Assembly (NCBI GenBank): GCA_903912275.1
Contig: CAIWGR010000668.1
Coordinates: 1 to 6,219 of the forward strand
DNA from: an uncultured delta proteobacterium
GTDB taxonomy: Bacteria > Myxococcota_A > Bradymonadia > REDH01
Direction: 5' to 3'
DNA: 6,219 nt
Shown: piece after piece, positions 1 to 6,219 of the stretch
Layout of the letters: each line of letters starts with the position of its first letter
Position numbering within the stretch: the stretch's first letter is position 1
Made by a program: the position numbers and the translations under genes
Notes under the pieces: model-generated
The model's input: the letters and a program-made list of their open reading frames with translations, nothing else
Database searches by the model: none
What the model was told of the DNA's origin: nothing

Positions 1-217
1 AGACGCGGGCGAGGACGCCCGGCTTGGCGAGCGCCGCGACGCAGGCGGGCGATGCGTGAACCGAAGCCCCGCGACCGCTCACCCGCTCCGCCCGTCCGCT
101 CCAATCGGCGCGGGGACGATGGTCCAACTGGAGAAACCAGTGAACCAGCAGCCCCTCACCGGCCGGCTCGCCGCATGCAGTGCAGCAACGCTGCTCGGCC
201 GGTGCCCGGGGTGCCAA
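1..217 (-). CDS. ylxR: YlxR family (DUF448) RNA-binding protein, partial at window edge
   Basis: The minus-strand frame is open from just after the nusA stop to the window edge, giving 72 residues of the N-terminal part. It shows the YlxR pattern: Arg10 followed by Cys12-x2-Cys15 (RCCTACG, where the family has R-T-C-x-x-C), then the diagnostic GRGASVHASPACVAAL at 48-63 (family: GRGAYLC...C...AL). YlxR proteins are small, probably RNA-binding, and lie between nusA and infB in many bacteria; effects on transcription and RNase P have been reported in some species. Here the gene follows nusA by three bases, as expected. The start is TTG, the only in-frame start codon between the nusA stop and the Cys motif, with GGAG nine bases upstream. 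Odd points are the weak middle region, which lacks the usual run of acidic and hydrophobic residues, and an extra Cys11. The C-terminus lies outside the window. Confidence 0.8.
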   Translation of the reverse strand, partial: MAPRAPAEQRCCTACGEPAGEGLLVHWFLQLDHRPRADWSGRAERVSGRGASVHASPACVAALAKPGVLARV

Positions 218-220
218 AGG

Positions 221-1903
<1,683 letters not shown>

Positions 1904-1909
1904 GCTCAG

Positions 1910-2491
1910 TTACCTCTTGGGCTTGCCGGTGGGACGCTTCGCCTTGCCGCTGCTCGGCTTCGGCGCAGGCCCCGTTGGCTTGGGGTTTACAAATTGAAAG
2001 AGGACTTTGGCGCGGCGGATGGCCTCGCGGTCTACCGTTTGCGGGCCGCTGGCATCTTCGATGGTCACGGTCGCGCCGTCCCAGGCCAGAAGAAGACCTT
2101 CGAAAACACCGCGGCCGGATGCGTCGGGCGCTCGAAGCGTCGCGCGAATCCGGCTGCCCACAGCGCCCGCGAAATGGCGGTCCAGCGTCAGCTCTCGCTC
2201 CACGCCGGGGCTCGAACACTCAATCCGGTACTCGAACGGGACCATCGCGGTCGTCTCGAGCACCGCCTCAAACTCGCGCGTCACCTGCGCCAGTTCACCA
2301 ACCATGATCCCCTTCCCCGGCTCGGAGCCGCCAGGACGGTCAATCACCAGTTTGAGCAGACCATCCTGACGAGGACGCACCTCAAACAGGTAGATCTCAA
2401 GGCCCATCGCATCGGTGATGCGCTGCAACACCTCTTCGAGGCGCTCTTCCAAGGTCTGTGGTGTGGCTTCCGTCACGATCAATCCATGCAT
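1910..2491 (-). CDS. rimP: Ribosome maturation factor RimP
   Basis: RimP assists late assembly of the 30S ribosomal subunit. From the chosen ATG the product has 193 residues. The N-terminal domain begins with a helix (LEERLEEVLQRITDAMGLEI) and contains the family signature YRIECSSPGVERELT at about 88-102, close to the usual Y-x-L-E-V-S-S-P-G-x-x-R-x-L. A C-terminal SH3-like domain follows (GVFEGLLLAWDGATVTIED, about 128-146). After about residue 170 comes a basic, proline-rich tail with eight Lys/Arg and no acidic residue, longer than in many RimP proteins. The gene is first in the rimP-nusA-ylxR block. The start is uncertain: GTG at 2512 and GTG at 2476 are also in frame, and none has a strong Shine-Dalgarno sequence. 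I chose the only ATG, which lies close to where family homology begins. Identity is secure; the exact start is not. Confidence 0.93.
   Translation of the reverse strand: MHGLIVTEATPQTLEERLEEVLQRITDAMGLEIYLFEVRPRQDGLLKLVIDRPGGSEPGKGIMVGELAQVTREFEAVLETTAMVPFEYRIECSSPGVERELTLDRHFAGAVGSRIRATLRAPDASGRGVFEGLLLAWDGATVTIEDASGPQTVDREAIRRAKVLFQFVNPKPTGPAPKPSSGKAKRPTGKPKR
1913..1917 (-). promoter_or_regulatory. Ribosome binding site for nusA
   Basis: AGAGG on the minus strand is formed by the last sense codons of rimP, nine bases before the nusA ATG. The six-base gap between rimP stop and nusA start indicates co-transcription and probable translational coupling. Confidence 0.65.
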
Positions 2492-2594
2492 CCGGCTTGT
2501 TGCCAGATCCACGCGTCAAGACTGTGGAAAGGCGCCTCTCATGCGGTGCCGGGAGGCTCGCGCCGCCCCGCGCTCAGGTTGCCCGAAGCGCGGA

Positions 2595-2612
2595 TCCCGC
2601 ACGGATGCGGGA
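2595..2612. repeat. Perfect inverted repeat (7-bp stem, 4-base loop) in rimP/PPOX spacer
   Basis: TCCCGCA and TGCGGGA are exact reverse complements separated by CGGA, so either strand could fold into a tight hairpin. It lies about 105 bases upstream of the rimP ATG and the same distance upstream of the plus-strand PPOX start. No T-tract follows on either strand, so it is not a standard intrinsic terminator. It could be an operator or a 5'-leader RNA hairpin; the sequence alone does not decide. Confidence 0.5.
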
Positions 2613-2623
2613 GCATGAAAGAC

Positions 2624-2648
2624 GTGGCGTTCCTAGCAGAGCCGCCAC
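2624..2648. repeat. Second inverted repeat (6-bp arms) in rimP/PPOX spacer
   Basis: GTGGCG (2624-2629) and CGCCAC (2643-2648) are exact reverse complements separated by 13 bases. The repeat sits 11 bases from the 7-bp hairpin. Immediately to its right, ACGGG (2651-2655) and CCCGT (2674-2678) flank the palindromic CAAG-CA-CTTG. Six-base arms can occur by chance in GC-rich DNA, so this is only suggestive. The whole 2492-2718 spacer shows no gene and no tRNA; it must carry the rimP and PPOX promoters, but I could not place either with confidence. Confidence 0.3.
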
Positions 2649-2708
2649 ACACGGGCAAGCACTTGTGTCGCGACCCGTCTTCGACCAGAGGCTGCCGCAA
2701 CCTGCCTC

Positions 2709-2712
2709 GGAG
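2709..2712 (+). promoter_or_regulatory. Ribosome binding site for the PPOX-fold gene
   Basis: GGAG lies six bases before the ATG at 2719. It fixes the start within a frame that is open much further upstream (to about 2458) without homology. Confidence 0.6.
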
Positions 2713-2718
2713 CTCCCA

Positions 2719-3111
2719 ATGCCCTCGTTCGAAGAACTCTCCAACGCCGCCTACATCAGCCTCGAGACCTTCCGAAAGGATGGCTCCGGCGTCAAAACCC
2801 CGGTCTGGGTCGCCGGTCACCAGGGCCACCTCGTCGTCATCACCAACGGCACCTCGTTCAAGGTCAAGCGGCTCGCCGCCAACCCTGCCTGCCGCATGGC
2901 CCGCTGCAACGTCAGCGGAAGCCAAATCCTCGGAGACTGGCAGCAGGGAAAGTGTGAAATCCTCCCGCTCGGCCCTGCCTTCGACGCAGCCCTCGCCCCT
3001 CTCCGCAAGAAGTATGGCGTTCAGTTCTGGCTCCTCGAGGCCGGCGCCTGGCTCGGCCGCAAGCGCAGCCAGTGGGTCGTGCTCCAGATTTCGCTGAACC
3101 CGCCCGCCTGA
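2719..3111 (+). CDS. PPOX-class flavin/F420-dependent enzyme, Rv2061-type
   Basis: The gene encodes a 130-residue single-domain protein of the pyridoxamine-5'-phosphate-oxidase-like split-barrel fold. Visible features are the N-terminal strand pair YISLETFRKDGSGVKTPVWV (12-31), the strand HLVVITNG (37-44), then FKVKRLAANPACRMARCNVSG (47-67) and LRKKYG (95-100). This order matches the family known as PPOX class probable F420-dependent enzyme, Rv2061 type, whose members are cytoplasmic dimers that bind F420 or FMN; substrates are mostly unknown. The ATG is supported by GGAG six bases upstream and by the position where homology begins. The gene is the only plus-strand gene here, divergent from rimP and convergent with the amidase gene, so it is probably monocistronic. 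Whether the cofactor is F420, FMN or another ligand cannot be read from the sequence. Confidence 0.88.
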   Translation: MPSFEELSNAAYISLETFRKDGSGVKTPVWVAGHQGHLVVITNGTSFKVKRLAANPACRMARCNVSGSQILGDWQQGKCEILPLGPAFDAALAPLRKKYGVQFWLLEAGAWLGRKRSQWVVLQISLNPPA

Positions 3112-3115
3112 CCGC

Positions 3116-3928
3116 TCAGAGCCGCCGGTGCTCTAGCGCCGGTATCTGCGAACGAACCGCGGCAACCCGCTCACGCTTGAGCTCGGCGAAGATCAGCCCG
3201 GCGCCGCCCTCCGCCTCCGCGATGACCTCGCCCCACGGAGCGACCACCAGCGCATGGCCGTAGGTCTCTCGCGTTCCGAAGTGGGTCCCCACCTGGGCAG
3301 GCGCCACGACATAGGCCAGATTCTCCACCGCCCGCGCCCGCAGCAGCAGGTGCCAGTGTGCCATCCCGGTCCGCACGGTAAAGGCCGCGGGCACAAAGAG
3401 CACCTCGGCGCCTGCAGCAGAGAGCAGGCGGTAGAGCTCCGGGAAGCGCAGGTCGTAGCAGATCGAGAGGCCCAGCCGCCAACCCTCAAAGTCCACAACC
3501 ACCGGAGCCGGTTCGCCCGCCGCAACCGACGCGCTCTCACGATAGACGGTGTCGGCCGACACGGTCACATCGAAGAGGTGTATCTTCCGATAGGTCGCGA
3601 GCAGGCGGCCGCTGTCGTCGAAGAAGAGGCTGGTGTTGTAGGTGTGTCCAGCATCGGGGCCAGCCTCTGCAAAACTGCCCACCAGGACGCCGATTCCATG
3701 AGCGCGGGCCGCCTCTGCGATTCGCTGCATCGATGGGCCGTCGACCGACGCCGGTGCAGCAAGACGGGCCGCTTCCGGCCCCATGAAGGGCGCGTTCTCC
3801 GGAAAGGCGATGAGTCGGGCGCCACCGGCTGCAGCCTCTGCGATCCGCACCTCCATCCAGCAGAGGTTTGCCTCGGTGTCGGGCGTAGAGGTCTGCTGCG
3901 CCACGGCGATACGCATCGAATCACTCAT
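3116..3928 (-). CDS. Carbon-nitrogen hydrolase, Nit1-like (probable deaminated glutathione amidase)
   Basis: The product is a 270-residue nitrilase-superfamily amidase. The catalytic triad is visible: Glu44 in AFPENAPFMG, Lys115 in YRKIHLFDV, and Cys158 in SICYDLRFPELYR. The subgroup marks AHWHLLLRARAVEN (190-203), YGHALVVAPWG (223-233) and the terminal PALEHRRL fit the Nit1 branch better than omega-amidase Nit2. Nit1 enzymes hydrolyse deaminated glutathione, a side product of transaminases, as metabolite repair in the cytoplasm; that substrate is inferred here. Length fits a single-domain member. The ATG overlaps the lipoprotein stop as ATGA, implying translational coupling, and no clear Shine-Dalgarno is seen. 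A second in-frame ATG at 3916, directly before RIAVAQ, is an alternative. The gene is last in the minus-strand block and its stop is four bases from the stop of the convergent PPOX gene. Confidence 0.92.
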   Translation of the reverse strand: MSDSMRIAVAQQTSTPDTEANLCWMEVRIAEAAAGGARLIAFPENAPFMGPEAARLAAPASVDGPSMQRIAEAARAHGIGVLVGSFAEAGPDAGHTYNTSLFFDDSGRLLATYRKIHLFDVTVSADTVYRESASVAAGEPAPVVVDFEGWRLGLSICYDLRFPELYRLLSAAGAEVLFVPAAFTVRTGMAHWHLLLRARAVENLAYVVAPAQVGTHFGTRETYGHALVVAPWGEVIAEAEGGAGLIFAELKRERVAAVRSQIPALEHRRL

Positions 3929-4545
3929 GGCTGCGCAGCCAGATCGTAGACCTGTACAGCGTCGTAGGAGAGCGGCGCGTGCCAGGTGTTGAAGCCGAGG
4001 TGGTTGTGGCCCTCGCCGCGGAGCGGAGCGGCGTCGGCGTAGGTGAGGAAGGGCTGGCCATCGACCCACCAGCGCACCCGGTTGTCGGTCCGCACCACGG
4101 TCATGTGATAGACGCGGTCCTTCACGACGGCCTGTCCGGCGGCGCCCACGAGGCGGTCGGTGCCATGCTCGTTCAGCCGGGCGATGATGTTGAGGCTGTT
4201 CTTCCAGCCGCCGAAGATGCCGATGTAGCCGCTCTGGTGGGTCTTTCCGTCGTTGAAAATCTCAAACTTGATGTCGCCGTCGGGCGAGGACGACGAGACA
4301 TCAAAGGTGACCCGCACCTGCTCCGGCAGGGGCTGCGATAGCCAGACCCCCTCGTTCTCTGCGCGGGCGCCTGTCAGCTTGCCCTGCGCGACCTTCCAGA
4401 CGGGCGACTTGGTGCTCCAGGCGGTCGGCAGCCCCGAGCCATCGAACGATTCCGAGTAGACCAGTTTGCCGCCTGTCAGCGGGTCGATCGGCTTGGAGCA
4501 GGCGGCAACGCAAGCCAGGAGAAGGCAGAGAATCAGCAGGCGCAT
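3925..4545 (-). CDS. Predicted lipoprotein with concanavalin A-like (LamG/DUF1080-type) domain
   Basis: The product has 206 residues. It begins with a lipoprotein signal (MRLLILCLLLACVAAC), with the lipobox VAAC putting the lipidated Cys at residue 16, so it should be anchored in a membrane after signal peptidase II processing. The rest looks like one beta-sandwich: LVYSESFDGSGLPTAWST near the start, VWKVAQGKLTG, then YHMTVVRTDNRVRWWVDGQPFLTY (about 147-170), and a final AVQVYDLAA strand. This run of W-x-V-x-x-G-x-L, R-x-x-x-R-W-W-V-D-G and a closing strand is typical of LamG-like or 3-keto-disaccharide-hydrolase-like folds, which often bind or cleave carbohydrate. I see no catalytic motif, so a binding or structural role is as likely. 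The ATG follows the phosphatase stop by one base and has GGAG seven bases upstream. Exact family is not certain. Confidence 0.8.
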   Translation of the reverse strand: MRLLILCLLLACVAACSKPIDPLTGGKLVYSESFDGSGLPTAWSTKSPVWKVAQGKLTGARAENEGVWLSQPLPEQVRVTFDVSSSSPDGDIKFEIFNDGKTHQSGYIGIFGGWKNSLNIIARLNEHGTDRLVGAAGQAVVKDRVYHMTVVRTDNRVRWWVDGQPFLTYADAAPLRGEGHNHLGFNTWHAPLSYDAVQVYDLAAQP

Positions 4546-4546
4546 G

Positions 4547-5815
4547 TCACGACTCCGGGATGCTGCCGCCACGCGTGTAGGGGCGCTCCATCCCCCGCAC
4601 CGCAACGGTCTCAAGGTGAAGCTCTTTCTGCTCACGGACGAGGCCGGAGAGGGTCTGGATGAAATTCCAGAGCAGCTTGACGGCCATGACCGAGTCTTGC
4701 CGCATCACATCGTAGAACGCGGCGCGGCCGATGCGCAGCAGCACCGCGTCGGTCAGGGCCGCGACGGAGGCCGACCGGGGCTGGCTGTCCACAAGCGACA
4801 TCTCGCCGAAGTGCTGTCCTGCGTCGAGCACCGCAAGCTCACGCGCCCCGCTGTGCACCCGGACCCGGCCCGAAAGCACCACATAGAAGTCGCCGCTCTC
4901 TTCGCCCTCATGCAGGACCGTTGCGCCCTGCTTGGCCTCGAGCGCCTGACAGACCGGGATGAGGCGGAGCAGCTCGTTGAAGGTCAGATACTGGAAGAGC
5001 GGGATGGCCCGAAGCGTGTTGAAGGTGAGCCGTGTGCGCTCGTTGGCGGCGGTGTCGGCGGCCGGTTCCGTGAAGACGTTGATGGCCGTTATGTTGTCTC
5101 TGCCGCCCTGCCGGTTGGCGAAGGCGATCAGGTCGCTCGGGGCACTCTGGAGTGTGGAGTGGGCGAGGAAGGTGCTGAGGTTGAAGTCGTCCATGTAGCC
5201 GTGGAGGCCGTCGCTGCAGAGCAGGAAGCGATCGTCCGGAAGCAGGTGAATCTCCAGCGTGTCGACATCGGTGTGGGGATAGACGCCCACCGCCTTGGTT
5301 AGCGCGGCGAGATTCGCCTCGCTCGCTCCGGTCTGCTCCTTGGTCCGGCCGGTCCGGAGCAGTTCGGTGGCAAGGGTATGGTCTTCGGTGATCTGATGGC
5401 ACTGCCCGTTGCGCACGAGATAGAGCCGCGAGTCGCCAACATGGAGCACGAGGGCTCTGTCGTCGACCAGCAGCATCGCCGTGAGCGTCGTCCCCATGCC
5501 GCGCTGCGCGGGGTTGCTCTCGCCGGCTGCATAGACGGCAGCGTTGGCGTTATGCGCAGCCGAGGCGAAGAGCGTGGCGGCCTCGCGCCGCGACGCAAGG
5601 TCTCCCTTCATCAGGTTTCGGATGCGCTCCAGCTGCCGGCGCACACCCGCGGTAACTTCGGCAACCGCCATCTCCGAGGCAACCTCTCCCGCAGCATGCC
5701 CGCCCATCCCGTCGCAAACGACAAAGAGGCCGAGCGAAGCATCAGCGAACATGGCGTCCTCATTGTGATCACGCTTGCGCCCCACGTCGGTTGCGGCTGC
5801 AAATTCAAACTTCAT
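4547..5815 (-). CDS. PP2C-type Ser/Thr phosphatase fused to a cyclic-nucleotide-binding domain
   Basis: The product has 422 residues. Residues 1-250 form a PP2C phosphatase with the usual motif series: DVGRKRDHNEDA (10-21), VCDGMGGHAAGEVAS (33-47), GMGTTL (106-111), HVGDSRLY (125-132), ITEDHT (142-147), LTKAVG (172-177), LCSDGL (199-204) and GGRDNIT (237-243). The metal-binding acidic residues Asp20, Asp35, Asp202 and Asp240 are all present, so it should be an active Mg/Mn-dependent phosphatase. Residues about 272-390 form a CAP/cNMP-binding domain: IPLFQYLTFNELLRLI, YVVLSGRVRVHSG, and a phosphate-binding cassette FGEMSLVDSQPRSASV (336-351) that keeps Glu338 and Arg347. A charged tail follows. 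No membrane segment or signal peptide is seen, so it is cytoplasmic. The natural reading is a cyclic-nucleotide-tuned phosphatase opposing a Ser/Thr kinase; ligand and target are unknown. The ATG overlaps the transporter stop as ATGA. Confidence 0.95.
   Translation of the reverse strand: MKFEFAAATDVGRKRDHNEDAMFADASLGLFVVCDGMGGHAAGEVASEMAVAEVTAGVRRQLERIRNLMKGDLASRREAATLFASAAHNANAAVYAAGESNPAQRGMGTTLTAMLLVDDRALVLHVGDSRLYLVRNGQCHQITEDHTLATELLRTGRTKEQTGASEANLAALTKAVGVYPHTDVDTLEIHLLPDDRFLLCSDGLHGYMDDFNLSTFLAHSTLQSAPSDLIAFANRQGGRDNITAINVFTEPAADTAANERTRLTFNTLRAIPLFQYLTFNELLRLIPVCQALEAKQGATVLHEGEESGDFYVVLSGRVRVHSGARELAVLDAGQHFGEMSLVDSQPRSASVAALTDAVLLRIGRAAFYDVMRQDSVMAVKLLWNFIQTLSGLVREQKELHLETVAVRGMERPYTRGGSIPES
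4553..4556 (-). promoter_or_regulatory. Ribosome binding site for the lipoprotein gene
   Basis: GGAG on the minus strand lies inside the last codons of the phosphatase gene, seven bases before the lipoprotein ATG. It supports starting the lipoprotein at the signal peptide and not at the longer in-frame ATG at 4635, which would add 30 residues without signal-peptide character. Confidence 0.6.
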
Positions 5816-6219
5816 GAGGGAACCTGCTCGGTAACATCGGTCGAAGGCGCGGCGACCGGGGCAATCTGCTCGCGCGCGAAGAGGAAGGCGGTCTGTAGCA
5901 TGGATGCGGCGGGCACCGCGAACAGTGCGCCGAAGAGCCCAAAGGTGTGTTCTCCGGCGAGCAGCGCGAAGATGACCACAACGGGGTGGAGTTGCGCCGC
6001 ATCGCCCAAGATTTTGGGGTTGAGGATGTTCGCCTCCACAAGGTGGATGCCAAGAATCCAGACCAGCACCAGCAACCCCGTCATGGGGCCGACCGAGAGG
6101 CCAAGCAGGATGGCAGGAACGGAAGAGATGAAGGTGCCGAAGATAGGGATCAGACTGCAGAGACCGGCAAAGATACCGAGCGTCGTGGCGAAGGGGACAC
6201 CGAGCAGGAAGAGCCCGAT
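5812..6219 (-). CDS. AI-2E family (PF01594) membrane transporter, C-terminal part
   Basis: The minus-strand frame is open from the window edge to a TGA at 5812, giving the last 135 residues of a protein that is usually about 350 long; the start lies outside. Family marks are FATTLGIFAGLCSLIPIFG (10-28), IPAILLGLSVGP-like sequence (34-45), LVEANILNPKILG (60-72), LHPVVVIFALLAGEHTFGL (77-95) and FGALFAVPAASML (96-108). Three to four strongly hydrophobic stretches separated by short loops indicate an inner-membrane permease. The family includes the AI-2 exporter TqsA and Na+/H+ antiporters, but most members have unknown substrates and this one cannot be assigned. The tail after residue 115 is hydrophilic. 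The stop overlaps the phosphatase start by four bases. Confidence 0.93.
   Translation of the reverse strand: MGLFLLGVPFATTLGIFAGLCSLIPIFGTFISSVPAILLGLSVGPMTGLLVLVWILGIHLVEANILNPKILGDAAQLHPVVVIFALLAGEHTFGLFGALFAVPAASMLQTAFLFAREQIAPVAAPSTDVTEQVPS

Noticed and set aside
2539..2616. Short minus-strand ORF (25 codons) in the rimP leader, a possible leader peptide
   Set aside because: It has no ribosome binding site, no run of regulatory codons and no terminator/antiterminator pair. It is the tail of a longer shadow frame opposite the PPOX gene.
2630..2658. Possible minus-strand promoter TTGCCC - 17 bases - TAGGAA upstream of rimP
   Set aside because: Spacing is right but the -10 match is poor, the site overlaps the inverted repeats, and sigma-70-like matches this weak are expected by chance. 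Not listed as a feature.
2458..2718. In-frame upstream extension of the PPOX gene by 87 codons
   Set aside because: The extension overlaps the start of rimP, has no PPOX homology, and the ATG at 2719 has a well-placed GGAG.
3126..3143. CCGG...CCGG inverted repeat near the amidase 3' end as a terminator
   Set aside because: The arms are only four bases, there is no T-tract, and it lies inside the coding sequence.
3929..4069. 47-codon N-terminal extension of the amidase
   Set aside because: It is Arg/Pro-rich, lies over the lipoprotein gene in another frame, and nitrilase homology begins right after the ATG at 3928.
4466..5302. Plus-strand 278-codon open frame opposite the phosphatase
   Set aside because: It is an antisense shadow of the PP2C-cNMP gene with no domain of its own.

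Overview
The window is GC-rich, densely packed bacterial chromosome and looks like an ordinary core-genome region. NusA is the best lineage clue. Its N-terminus, its FGRIAAQTAKQVI stretch and its helix-hairpin-helix tail resemble myxobacterial NusA as I remember it. I therefore infer a Myxococcota or broader deltaproteobacterial-type organism, with moderate confidence and no database check.

There are three transcription blocks. (1) Bases 1-2491, minus strand: rimP > nusA > ylxR, the start of the classic rimP-nusA-ylxR-infB translation/transcription operon. It runs off the left edge inside ylxR, so infB is expected just outside. The ylxR call is easy to miss because the gene begins with TTG three bases after the nusA stop. 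(2) Bases 2719-3111, plus strand: a single small PPOX-fold flavin/F420-type reductase of the Rv2061 type, divergent from rimP. The 227-base spacer between them holds several inverted repeats. (3) Bases 3116-6219, minus strand: four genes in tight series. They are the C-terminal part of an AI-2E-family membrane transporter, a PP2C phosphatase fused to a cyclic-nucleotide-binding domain, a small lipoprotein with a probable concanavalin A-like fold, and a Nit1-like amidase. The junctions are ATGA, TGAcATG and ATGA, so translation is probably coupled throughout. This block converges on the PPOX gene with four bases between the two stop codons.

Block 1 serves 30S maturation (RimP), transcription elongation and antitermination (NusA) and an RNA-binding or regulatory partner (YlxR). 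Block 3 combines a membrane permease, a putatively cNMP-sensing Ser/Thr phosphatase, an envelope lipoprotein and a metabolite-repair amidase. No shared pathway is obvious, and the link is inferred only from gene order. I found no mobile element, CRISPR array, tRNA or rRNA, and no convincing new defence or biosynthetic system. The most notable points are the PP2C-cNMP fusion with its coupled neighbours, the structured rimP/PPOX spacer, and the hidden TTG-started ylxR.
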